Shown: positions 8,272 to 15,422 of the stretch, piece by piece | Layout of the letters: the number at the start of each line of letters is the position of its first letter | Position numbering within the stretch: the stretch's first letter is position 1 | NCBI RefSeq assembly: GCF_000508085.1 | Contig: NZ_KI669560.1 | Coordinates: 1 to 64,000 of the forward strand | Length of the DNA stretch: 64,000 nucleotides | From: Sediminibacterium sp. C3 | Lineage (GTDB): Bacteria; Bacteroidota; Bacteroidia; Chitinophagales; Chitinophagaceae | Reading direction: 5' to 3' | Notes under the pieces: model-generated | What the model saw: only the letters and a program-made list of their open reading frames with translations | What the model was told of the DNA's origin: nothing | The model's database searches: none | Made by a program: the position numbers and the translations under genes

Positions 8272-8334
8272 AATTTATGATTTAGTAACACAAGGTAGAA
8301 AATCTCAAAAAACTCATTGCTGAAAGCAATGTTG

Positions 8335-8422
8335 GTTCAACGTTGAAGCATTGATCCTGTCGGCTAAAGTTAGTTAATTGTTTACTGTAGGCTTCGCCGA
8401 TAGTATCAATGCAATGTTGGGC
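8335..8422 (-). repeat. attC-like recombination site 5
   Basis: An 88-base site bounded by GTTCAAC (8335-8341) and GTTGGGC (8416-8422). Inner arms GCATTGATCCTGTCGGC and GCCGATAGTATCAATGC pair with two mismatches. The flank CAATGTTGGTTCAAC complements GTTGACCGACATTG at 6037-6050 except for one extra base and one mismatch. This ties it to the start of the recombinase/transposase cassette, though less perfectly than for the other three. Confidence 0.65.
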
Positions 8423-8508
8423 GAAGGTCTAACAGGTCTTTGAATTTAATCCATCTAAACTGACGACCGGAGTTCGTCAGCTGAATTACTGTTCTATATC
8501 TGCTAGTA

Positions 8509-8555
8509 CTACTAAAGCAATGACATAAAAGAAATTTATGTTGTTGCTTTAGTAG
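8509..8555. repeat. Inverted repeat, 21-base arms
   Basis: CTACTAAAGCAATGACATAAA and the reverse complement of TTTATGTTGTTGCTTTAGTAG match at all but two positions, separated by a five-base loop. There is no T-run of terminator type beside it. It lies in a gene-less cassette-sized segment right of attC5. Confidence 0.75.
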
Positions 8556-8655
8556 ATAGGTTACATTGAATAGCATTGGGTGATAAAACATTTATGTTAC
8601 GTAGTTTCCGACACCCAACATCAGCGATTTGAGAAAATTTATTCTTTAGCTTCAT

Positions 8656-8717
8656 GCAAGCCTTTTGCCTTCGGCGTTTCACAAGCAAGCTTGAGGCGCC
8701 TTCGCCTAAAGGCTTGC
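8656..8717. repeat. Inverted repeat, GC-rich hairpin
   Basis: Arms GCAAGCCTTTTGCCTTCGGCG (first twenty of 8656-8676) and 8697-8717 are complementary with a few mismatches, around a 20-base loop. It resembles a structured recombination or transcription-stop hairpin, but no U-tract follows directly. Function unknown. Confidence 0.65.
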
Positions 8718-8983
8718 TAGTATAGGTCTTCTAAAATCATTCTTTAAAAATTAACCAATAAAAAGCAACTATTATTCGTTACAATTTTAATCAGCTGACG
8801 AATTTCGCCTCAACACTTAAATATACGCTACTCCCAAAAGAGAACAAAGGAAATAAGCCTTAAGTGTCATTGTTTTAATGTTATAGTTTTTGTATTGTTA
8901 TTACGTAAATACACTAATACATTTATTATTGTCGGCAAATTCGCAATTAATTATACAAAAGCAATTGTCAGTAAATCTGAAGA

Positions 8984-9931
8984 CTACCATTCTATCTGCC
9001 GCTTCTTAAATAAGTCATCTAAAGGGCTTCCAATATTTACCAATTGCTTTTTGCTAACATGCAAATAACGCTCTGTGGTTCTTATGTCAAAATGCCCTAG
9101 CAAATCTTTTATAAATCGAATATCTGTCCCTTTATCCAACAAATGTGTGGCAAAACTATGTCTCAAGCTATGAATACCCACCTCTTTGCTAATACCTGCA
9201 GCCCGCTTTGCATTACTGAAAATCTGTTGAACCGTTCTTGTTGAGTAAGCATCTCCTGTCTGTTCTGATTCAAAGAGATATAATTTAGGTCTGGGTGTGT
9301 ATTGTTTAAAATATTCCCTTAGTATATCTAGAAGCACCGGACTTAAATTCACATAGCGATCTTTCTTTCCCTTTGCATTTTCAATAAAAATCTGCATCCG
9401 CTCACTATCGATATCTTTTAATTTCAATTGAACAATTTCGCTTACCCTCAAACCTGCACTATAAGCCGTAAAAAGCATGGCTTTGTGCTTTTTATTAGAA
9501 AGTGCATTAAACAATCTGCAAAGTTCTTCTTCGTTTAATAGTTTAGGCAGCTGTAAAGGTTTTTTGGGCCTTGGAATTTCCCAGAAAAACCGATCCCGCC
9601 GCAAAACTTGCTCATAATAGAATTTCAATGCATTAATTCTACTATGCAAGGTATTCTCTGAAAGCCTTAATTTCTCAAAACAAAAGACCAGGTATTTTTT
9701 CAGATGCTGTGGCTGCAAGTCATCAGCTGGAATAGTACCAAGTCTAAATAAGAACTGGTGCATTTCATTTAAATAGGTCTTAATAGTGCTTTTACTATAA
9801 GCCTTTAGTATTAAATGATCTCTCATCAATTCAATTACGTGTAGATTGATTGGATCAACCCTAGGAATACCTTCAATTGCGGTTTCCACTTGCCCTAAAT
9901 GCTTTAGGGGCTTTAAATGTAATTCTTGCAT
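8984..9931 (-). CDS. Tyrosine recombinase 1, XerC/D-like, possible array integrase
   Basis: An intact tyrosine recombinase of about 315 residues from the ATG at 9931 (341 if the frame is opened at 10009, whose first 26 residues look non-native). It has a SAM-like DNA-binding N-terminal domain (AYSKSTIKTYLNEMHQFLF), then catalytic boxes SAGLRVSEIVQLK (Arg), KGKKDRYVNLS (Lys), HSLRHSFATHLL (His/Arg), LLGHFD (His) and TERYLHV (Tyr). The C-terminal GSPLDDL resembles the end of IntI proteins. However, the region between the Lys strand and FESEQTG is short and lacks the IntI-specific insertion. It is transcribed toward and into the cassette array, with the cassettes downstream. Whether it acts on the attC sites is unproven. 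Confidence 0.85.
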   Translation of the reverse strand: MQELHLKPLKHLGQVETAIEGIPRVDPINLHVIELMRDHLILKAYSKSTIKTYLNEMHQFLFRLGTIPADDLQPQHLKKYLVFCFEKLRLSENTLHSRINALKFYYEQVLRRDRFFWEIPRPKKPLQLPKLLNEEELCRLFNALSNKKHKAMLFTAYSAGLRVSEIVQLKLKDIDSERMQIFIENAKGKKDRYVNLSPVLLDILREYFKQYTPRPKLYLFESEQTGDAYSTRTVQQIFSNAKRAAGISKEVGIHSLRHSFATHLLDKGTDIRFIKDLLGHFDIRTTERYLHVSKKQLVNIGSPLDDLFKKRQIEW

Positions 9932-10009
9932 AACAACAGTTGAATTAATGGAACTAATATTTTTAAGCAACAAATTGGGATACCTGAATATATTAATTAT
10001 AAATAACAT

Positions 10010-10323
10010 AAAAATATAGTTGATAAAATATTTTCAAATTTTACTGAATTAGTAATCTGTATTCTTGATTTCAACTCCATTTATATAATTAGAAATTCGT
10101 TTAACTGTATAACTACCATCTCGCAATTGCTTAAAAAAAATATAAAATCCTTGGATTAGCATCCTCCCGCTAATAGTGTACCAGCCCTTTAATTATTAGA
10201 GAAAAAGGAAAATTGAAAATCTACCTCACACTAACAAAAAATACTTCAAAGTTGATTTAGAGATGTCAATTGAATGTGGTAAAGCAACGAATGATTAAGT
10301 ACACTACTTTATCAAAGAAGAAT
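10010..10323. other. Intergenic region with one short gene remnant
   Basis: AT-rich spacer between recombinase 1 and the immunity-like gene. Apart from a 37-codon frame (10049-10162, minus) no gene was seen. No clear terminator or promoter box was recognised. Confidence 0.5.
10049..10162 (-). CDS. Very short ORF, possible gene fragment
   Basis: A 37-residue frame that starts MLIQGFYIFFKQLRDG and continues with VKRISNYINGVEIKNTDY. The alternating polar/hydrophobic pattern looks like real protein, such as the end of a beta-rich domain, rather than random translation. Upstream in the same frame a stop comes three codons before the ATG, so it is either a remnant or a tiny gene. I do not recognise it. 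Confidence 0.3.
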   Translation of the reverse strand: MLIQGFYIFFKQLRDGSYTVKRISNYINGVEIKNTDY

Positions 10324-10770
10324 TTATTGGATTCTGGTTTTTGTAGAACGATAACGCATGTTATTTTTGCGAGAATACTTTGGTGTAATTAAACTATTTG
10401 AATTCAAACTTATTAAACCTTCATTGTGAAATTGATAATATCTAATAAATTGCCTAGGATAACCATAAACTGACTTATCAAATCTAGTTATAATAATTAA
10501 TGTGTCATTTTGAACTTTAAGCTCAGAATTCACAAAGTTACTATCATTTCTTTTGCCAGAAGATTGATATGCAAAAGCAACTAATTTTGTTTTATGAAAA
10601 CAAACAGTATTGAATGTTGTTAAGAGATTTTGTTCATCTAAGTACTCATCATCTTTATATACATCATATTTTTTATTCCAAATAGTAATGACTTCATGCG
10701 GAGAATAACAGCCTTCAGTTACTAATAGAATAATAGAAATTACTACCATATATTTTAATCGAGTTCCCAT
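10324..10770 (-). CDS. Small lipoprotein, probable immunity protein of the Tae4-like toxin
   Basis: A 148-residue protein with a lipoprotein signal: hydrophobic VVISIILLVTEG followed by the lipidated Cys near residue 21. The remainder has no domain I recognise and is rich in beta-type segments (DTLIIITRF, RQFIRYYQF). Its start lies inside the last codons of the amidase gene (16-base overlap), so the two are co-translated. An envelope-located small protein coupled to a peptidoglycan amidase domain suggests an immunity protein that protects the producer's own wall. That role is inference from position and localisation. Confidence 0.6.
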   Translation of the reverse strand: MGTRLKYMVVISIILLVTEGCYSPHEVITIWNKKYDVYKDDEYLDEQNLLTTFNTVCFHKTKLVAFAYQSSGKRNDSNFVNSELKVQNDTLIIITRFDKSVYGYPRQFIRYYQFHNEGLISLNSNSLITPKYSRKNNMRYRSTKTRIQ

Positions 10771-12347
10771 ATTTCAATTTTTTCAATTAATGATAAATCT
10801 GCAGGAATATTATACCCTCCAACACATATGCCATGCAATAATAAATCAACATGCCCTGTATAACTTCCTCCTTTTGTAACCAAAGAAAATATTCCATGTA
10901 TATTATTTGTTCGTAAATTTTTAAGAAAGGTATTTAATATTACTCTATTCGAATTTATATCAGTACCTAGTATTTGTTTAGTAGGAGCACCAAATTTTGT
11001 ATTCATATAAGAATTAAATGCTTTAGCAGATAAAATATAAGATAAGTCATTAGCGCCCTTCTCAGTGTTACCGACTCCATTTGGAATTCGAAATGGATAT
11101 TGATTGAATATTTTTATTTGGTTAAATGCCCAAGAAGCACGTATTGCACATGCATTTTTATAATTAGGTTGACCATATTTATCGCCAAGTACTCCTCCGA
11201 CTAAAGCATAAACGGAATCACTTCTCATTGGCTCAATATTTCCAGTAGAATTAATTATTTTAGGAAAATATTCGAGGAACTGATGTAATGTTGGCAAAGG
11301 AATTTTCTGAAAAATTAGATTTGGGTCATTCCAATAGAATGAATCAAATAATCCATCTTCGGGTTCAGGAATTGTAAGAAAATATTTTAAATCATCCGGT
11401 GTTGCAGAAGGGTCAGAAATAATCCATTCAATAAGTTCATTAATTAAAGAGTAACTATTTAAATTTCCATTCTCAATAATGAAGTCATAAACTACATTTA
11501 CTAAATCATCGGAATTATCTAAATAGAACTGTTTTGTGTAATTAAGATTTAAAACTTGTATTAAATAATCTTTTTTTTGTTGCAAATTAACTTGTAATCC
11601 ATTTTGATTTGAAGGATAAGACACTGCACCTCCTCCACCCAGATATGCATCCCAATTCATACTTAAATCAGGAATTGGGTTTGGAATATAGGAGCCTGGT
11701 GGATTAAGTATTAAGAACCAACTAGTCCAATCAATACCACCGCCACCTCCATCTAAATCGTTACTTGGAATATCTACTTCTTCAGGGTCAGAACTACCCC
11801 CACCAAGCCCGTAACATTGCCATTCTCCAAGAATATTACGTCTAGGAATTGCAAAAATATGGCTAACTAAACATCGAAGAAAAGCACCAAGCCAAGTCTC
11901 AGTTGATTTAACTGTAGATGTATTTTGTATTAAATCAACATTTGCATTCTCCTTTTTTACTTCTGCTTGCCTTACACCCTGCTTAAATATGACTTTTTTA
12001 TACGTATACAAATTCATATCAATAAACTCATAATAACCCGTAAACGGTTTATTAACCTGATCTTCATAAGAAACTATGCGAATGAACTGAACATAAAGTT
12101 TATCTGTTTTTGTAAAGTATAAATTACCACCACCACTACTCAGTGGCATTTTAAGAATCATTTGACCTTTATAATATGTTTTAAGGGCTTGCTCCAGAAT
12201 TGGTTTAGGCCCATCTGGCATTAACTTTTGGTATTTGTTAATCCAAAGCAGTAATTCTTGTTTTGAAATATTTTCGGGTAAATCTTTCTTTATTAAATCT
12301 CCAGTTTTTTTACAACCAGTGAAAATAAAACTAGTAACTAAAAACAA
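10755..12347 (-). CDS. Lipoprotein with C-terminal Tae4-like peptidoglycan amidase domain
   Basis: A 530-residue protein in the current phase, opened at a TTG codon. The C-terminal part, from about residue 375, matches the Tae4 pattern of type VI secretion amidase effectors: catalytic Cys near 400 in NYKNACAIRASWAFNQ, and His near 499 with Asp in SYTGHVDLLL. Tae4 enzymes cut the peptide cross-links of peptidoglycan in competitor cells. The N-terminal ~370 residues are unrecognised and include a glycine-rich linker near 176-205. LVTSFIFTGC near the start is a lipobox, but the usual basic n-region is missing in this frame. It is restored by an upstream ATG (12400) if the poly-C tract has one more C. 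The delivery route is unknown; no T6SS genes are in the window. Confidence 0.75.
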   Translation of the reverse strand: MFLVTSFIFTGCKKTGDLIKKDLPENISKQELLLWINKYQKLMPDGPKPILEQALKTYYKGQMILKMPLSSGGGNLYFTKTDKLYVQFIRIVSYEDQVNKPFTGYYEFIDMNLYTYKKVIFKQGVRQAEVKKENANVDLIQNTSTVKSTETWLGAFLRCLVSHIFAIPRRNILGEWQCYGLGGGSSDPEEVDIPSNDLDGGGGGIDWTSWFLILNPPGSYIPNPIPDLSMNWDAYLGGGGAVSYPSNQNGLQVNLQQKKDYLIQVLNLNYTKQFYLDNSDDLVNVVYDFIIENGNLNSYSLINELIEWIISDPSATPDDLKYFLTIPEPEDGLFDSFYWNDPNLIFQKIPLPTLHQFLEYFPKIINSTGNIEPMRSDSVYALVGGVLGDKYGQPNYKNACAIRASWAFNQIKIFNQYPFRIPNGVGNTEKGANDLSYILSAKAFNSYMNTKFGAPTKQILGTDINSNRVILNTFLKNLRTNNIHGIFSLVTKGGSYTGHVDLLLHGICVGGYNIPADLSLIEKIEIWELD

Positions 12348-12368
12348 TAGTAAAGTGTGAAAATATGA

Positions 12369-12381
12369 GGGGGGGGGGGGG
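12369..12381 (-). repeat. Homopolymer tract of 13 C in the 5' end of the Tae4-like gene
   Basis: On the minus strand 13 C lie 22 bases upstream of the annotated TTG start. With 14 C, an ATG at 12400 would read in frame as MHLFKFSPPPPSYFHTLL and on into LVTSFIFTGC, a complete lipoprotein signal peptide. With 13 C that ATG runs out of frame. Tracts like this vary in length by slipped-strand mispairing, so expression could be phase-variable. A miscounted homopolymer is an equal possibility. Confidence 0.7.
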
Positions 12382-12474
12382 AGAATTTAAATAGATGCAT
12401 AAATGATTGCTGGTTTAAATAATATTAACCAATACTAATCATTAAATTGATAGAGAATTCATACTACAAAAAAT

Positions 12475-12490
12475 ACCGTGAAAACACGGT
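12475..12490 (-). terminator. Intrinsic terminator of the DUF1800-DUF1501 operon
   Basis: On the minus strand ACCGTG-TTTT-CACGGT is followed by ATTTTTTG. The hairpin lies just past the DUF1501 stop codon at 12496 and separates the core operon from the accessory island. Confidence 0.8.
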
Positions 12491-12495
12491 GTTGA

Positions 12496-13758
12496 TTAGG
12501 ACCGAAATAACTCCAACGACTTCCCCTCCCACTTGGGAAACAAAACGCCGTTATTATTAATGCCTAAATGTTTGTTTGCCACCCCACTAAATACAGATCT
12601 GAAATCGGTGGTTACGGGCAGGTCGCGTTGGTCTTCTAACTGGTCTTTTGCCAGTGATCCTATTTGATGATATACTTTTCCGCCTTGTACTGCATTGCCT
12701 AAAATAAATGAACAGCTGGCTCTTCCGTGGTCGGTTCCTCCGGTTCCGTTCTGGGCTACGGTTCTGCCAAACTCTGTCATGGTCATCAGCGTTACATCGT
12801 CCTGGTAAGCGCTCATATCATTCCAGAATGCCGCGATGCTATCACTAAAGTCACGAACATTGCGAGCGAACACTCCATTCAGGGTGCCCTGATTAAAATG
12901 CGTATCCCATCCCCCGTTCTCTGCAAATGCTACTTCTAATCCAATATTCATTTTGATCAGCATGGCAATCTGTTTTAAAGAATTGCCCAAGGGACTATTG
13001 GGATATGCAACACCTGCAAGAGGCTTGTAATTTTTAATATCGTTCGGGTTCAGCATTTTCATGGCTTCAAAACTTTCCTTGCCCGCCCGGTTCAACAAAC
13101 GATTGCTGGTCTGTTCATATAGTTCTTCAAATGAACCTGCAGTCAAATTCGCTGTCATCGGATTCCCCTTGGTTTGCAAGGCAAAATCTTGCAGGTTGCT
13201 AATGGCTAATGCTTCCTCGTTTCCATACAAGCTTCTTGGCAATGCACCCGTAATACTAACCGCTCTGAAAGGACTGGCGTCATGCCCCATCAATCCAACC
13301 GCTCTGTTAAGCCATCCACTGTAAGTGCTTTTACTGAATGGAGTTCCCGATTCCATATAGTCCTGCGCATCAAAATGACTGCGGGTATTATTCGGACTGC
13401 CTACCCCATGAGCGATGGCCAATCTTTTATCTGCAAAAAAAGGCTGCATAGATGCAAAGCCTGGATGCAAACCAAATTGTCCGTCTAAATCAAATAATTT
13501 TCCAGCACCATTCGTAGGATCCATGAACAATGTAGGCCTTGCTTTTTTCAATTCCATATCGGTAAACGGTGTAACTGCCATCAGGCCATCCATCGCTCCT
13601 CTTTGAAAAATACAGACCAGCACTTTATTTCTTTTGTAAGTTGCAGGAGGAAGGGCTGCTGCAGCAGCACGGGTAATAAAGGCAGGAATCCCTCCCGCAA
13701 TGCCAGTGGCAAATAGGGCCATGGCTCCTGATCGCATAAATGCTCTTCTACTGCTCAT
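12496..13758 (-). CDS. DUF1501 family protein, Tat-exported
   Basis: A 420-residue protein when started at ATG 13758, just after the upstream stop codon. The start gives MSSRRAFMRSGAMALFATG, a twin-arginine signal, whereas the longer frame from 13788 would bury it behind ten extra residues. The body shows the DUF1501 pattern, with HGVGSPNNTRSHFDAQDYME and later TEFGRTVAQNGTGGTDHG, typical of this sulfatase-like fold. It is always found beside a DUF1800 protein, as here, with the stop and start one base apart, so the two are co-translated. The biochemical role of the pair is unknown; export to the periplasm is predicted. Confidence 0.92.
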   Translation of the reverse strand: MSSRRAFMRSGAMALFATGIAGGIPAFITRAAAAALPPATYKRNKVLVCIFQRGAMDGLMAVTPFTDMELKKARPTLFMDPTNGAGKLFDLDGQFGLHPGFASMQPFFADKRLAIAHGVGSPNNTRSHFDAQDYMESGTPFSKSTYSGWLNRAVGLMGHDASPFRAVSITGALPRSLYGNEEALAISNLQDFALQTKGNPMTANLTAGSFEELYEQTSNRLLNRAGKESFEAMKMLNPNDIKNYKPLAGVAYPNSPLGNSLKQIAMLIKMNIGLEVAFAENGGWDTHFNQGTLNGVFARNVRDFSDSIAAFWNDMSAYQDDVTLMTMTEFGRTVAQNGTGGTDHGRASCSFILGNAVQGGKVYHQIGSLAKDQLEDQRDLPVTTDFRSVFSGVANKHLGINNNGVLFPKWEGKSLELFRS

Positions 13759-13759
13759 A

Positions 13760-15367
13760 TTATTTTCTTTGAAATTCTGGTGAACCAATAATAATACCTA
13801 CTACTTGCGACAATGAATTTTGCGAACCCTGAATGGAGGGCGTAATTCTCTTAATATTCGCACTATGATCGCGTTGCGGCAATAATAGATTGCTATATAC
13901 TGTTAATGCTTCCATAGCACTCTCCGGTTCATGATAATTATTCAACGCTGCTAAATCCATTCGCACACCAGGAATTTTCTGTGCGGCAAAAGCCAATCCA
14001 AAATTCATCCGGTTCAACAAGGATCCGGTATTAATCCAATAAGAAGCCCTATCTGGAAATCCGGTGGGTGCTTGGTAATAATAAAAACGTTGTCCCATTT
14101 TAGTGCACCAGGTAAACAATTGAAAAGGCTGAACAATCTGTGCATTGGTGGTTCTAACTGCACTAATCACCAACTCAAAAGGCGATTTTACTTTTTCATG
14201 TGGTGCCGATTTTTTCCAAAAAGAAGGATCATGCACCATGGTGCGCAATACCTCCTTTATATTTCCGCCAGTTGACTGAAAAGTTTTTACCATATTCTTA
14301 ATCAAAGAAGCGGAAGGTGTATCACTCACAAATCGGGTGGCCAGTTTGGTACAAATGAATTGCGCCGTGGAGGGATGTTCTGCCAACATCGTTAACACAT
14401 CTATCCCTTCCTGGTAGCCACCATTCGCAGGAAAAATTCTATTTAAAATAGTCTTGGCTTCATTGTCGTGCATGCGGGGCCGGAAAAGAAAATTGCCCTG
14501 CATTACACTCCAACCCGTCAACGCCCTTGCAATTGCGGTAACATCCGCCTGTGTATATCCACCATCTACCCCAAGGGTATGTAATTCCATTACTTCACGG
14601 GCATAGTTTTCATTCAGTCCTCTGGCATTTCTCGGTGCATTGTTATTCATCCTGGGTGCATTGCGTACACTCACACTGCTGGCATTGTCTAAATATTCCA
14701 GCATAGCCGGATGCTTGGCCGTTGCCAATAACAAGTCTTTGAAACTGCCCAATACATTGGGTCTTATCGCATCTCTTTCGTAAGTATAAATAAATTGCTG
14801 ACACTGGTTCTTGGTAGCAGATACATTAAAATGATTAAACCAGAAATCGGTTAATACTTCCTGCAATTGATTGTTGCTGTATGCCGCTCTCAATACTTTT
14901 TGTACTACCAGTTCGCGATGCAATTCCTGTATGGGCAAATAACCTTGTTGCTCCATTAACTGTCTTACCTGCGCACGGTAAGCGGCCTGATCGGCCTGTA
15001 TGGAATCTCTGTTAAGCAATCCGTTGCGTGTAGCCAATCGGATTACCTGTCCTGCATTTAAATAGCGATTCACAATAGAATCATTATTCAATTGCAGGGA
15101 TTTAAAATTAGCCAATCGCTTGTCCAGAGCTGCATTGGGTTGGTTGCCTTCGAGTTGCTGTTCAAACCAGTTGTCTATACCCATTGCCACCACAGCCGCT
15201 ACCTGCCCGGGTTTGGCGCCAAAACTAAATCGGTCTAATAGTCGGGCTGCTGCCTGCGCAGGGGTATAGCCATATTTTTTGTAGGGGATTGAATCCGTCG
15301 CTTTTGCAGAGATTGCCAACAGAAAAAACAAACCCAACCAACCACAGAACGACTTCGCAAATTTCAT
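13760..15367 (-). CDS. DUF1800 family protein
   Basis: A 535-residue exported protein with an N-terminal signal peptide (residues 1-23, ending in AKA). The family pattern is clear: AARLLDRFSFGAKPGQV near the N-terminus, LTDFWFNHFNVS, then NENYAREVMELHTLGVDGGYTQADV and ARALTGW. The C-terminal part includes APTGFPDRASYW. It precedes the DUF1501 gene, which starts one base after its stop. The unit is ended by the hairpin at 12475. Function is unknown. Confidence 0.92.
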   Translation of the reverse strand: MKFAKSFCGWLGLFFLLAISAKATDSIPYKKYGYTPAQAAARLLDRFSFGAKPGQVAAVVAMGIDNWFEQQLEGNQPNAALDKRLANFKSLQLNNDSIVNRYLNAGQVIRLATRNGLLNRDSIQADQAAYRAQVRQLMEQQGYLPIQELHRELVVQKVLRAAYSNNQLQEVLTDFWFNHFNVSATKNQCQQFIYTYERDAIRPNVLGSFKDLLLATAKHPAMLEYLDNASSVSVRNAPRMNNNAPRNARGLNENYAREVMELHTLGVDGGYTQADVTAIARALTGWSVMQGNFLFRPRMHDNEAKTILNRIFPANGGYQEGIDVLTMLAEHPSTAQFICTKLATRFVSDTPSASLIKNMVKTFQSTGGNIKEVLRTMVHDPSFWKKSAPHEKVKSPFELVISAVRTTNAQIVQPFQLFTWCTKMGQRFYYYQAPTGFPDRASYWINTGSLLNRMNFGLAFAAQKIPGVRMDLAALNNYHEPESAMEALTVYSNLLLPQRDHSANIKRITPSIQGSQNSLSQVVGIIIGSPEFQRK

Positions 15368-15422
15368 AGCCTGAATTTGCAGTAAGATAGAAAATCAAAC
15401 CAAAGGTTTAATGCCGGTTCTG

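Larger units (their letters stand above)
8423..8983. other. Non-coding palindrome-rich segment between attC5 and recombinase 1
   Basis: No credible gene. It holds three inverted repeats: a near-perfect 21-base hairpin at 8509-8555, a GC-richer hairpin at 8656-8717, and TTCGTCAGCTGAATTA (8473-8488) facing its complement at 8787-8802. ACCCAAC at 8613-8619 is nearly complementary to the GTTGGGC at attC5 and may be the box of a sixth, incomplete attC site. If recombinase 1 drives the array, the primary attachment site (attI-like) should be in this segment. Confidence 0.5.

Noticed and set aside
8406-8591. Minus-strand frame of 61 codons near attC5
   Set aside because: It includes the inverted repeat 8509-8555 and part of attC5; composition is not protein-like.
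8984-10009. Calling recombinase 1 a canonical integron integrase IntI
   Set aside because: The IntI-specific insertion before the C-terminal catalytic boxes is absent.
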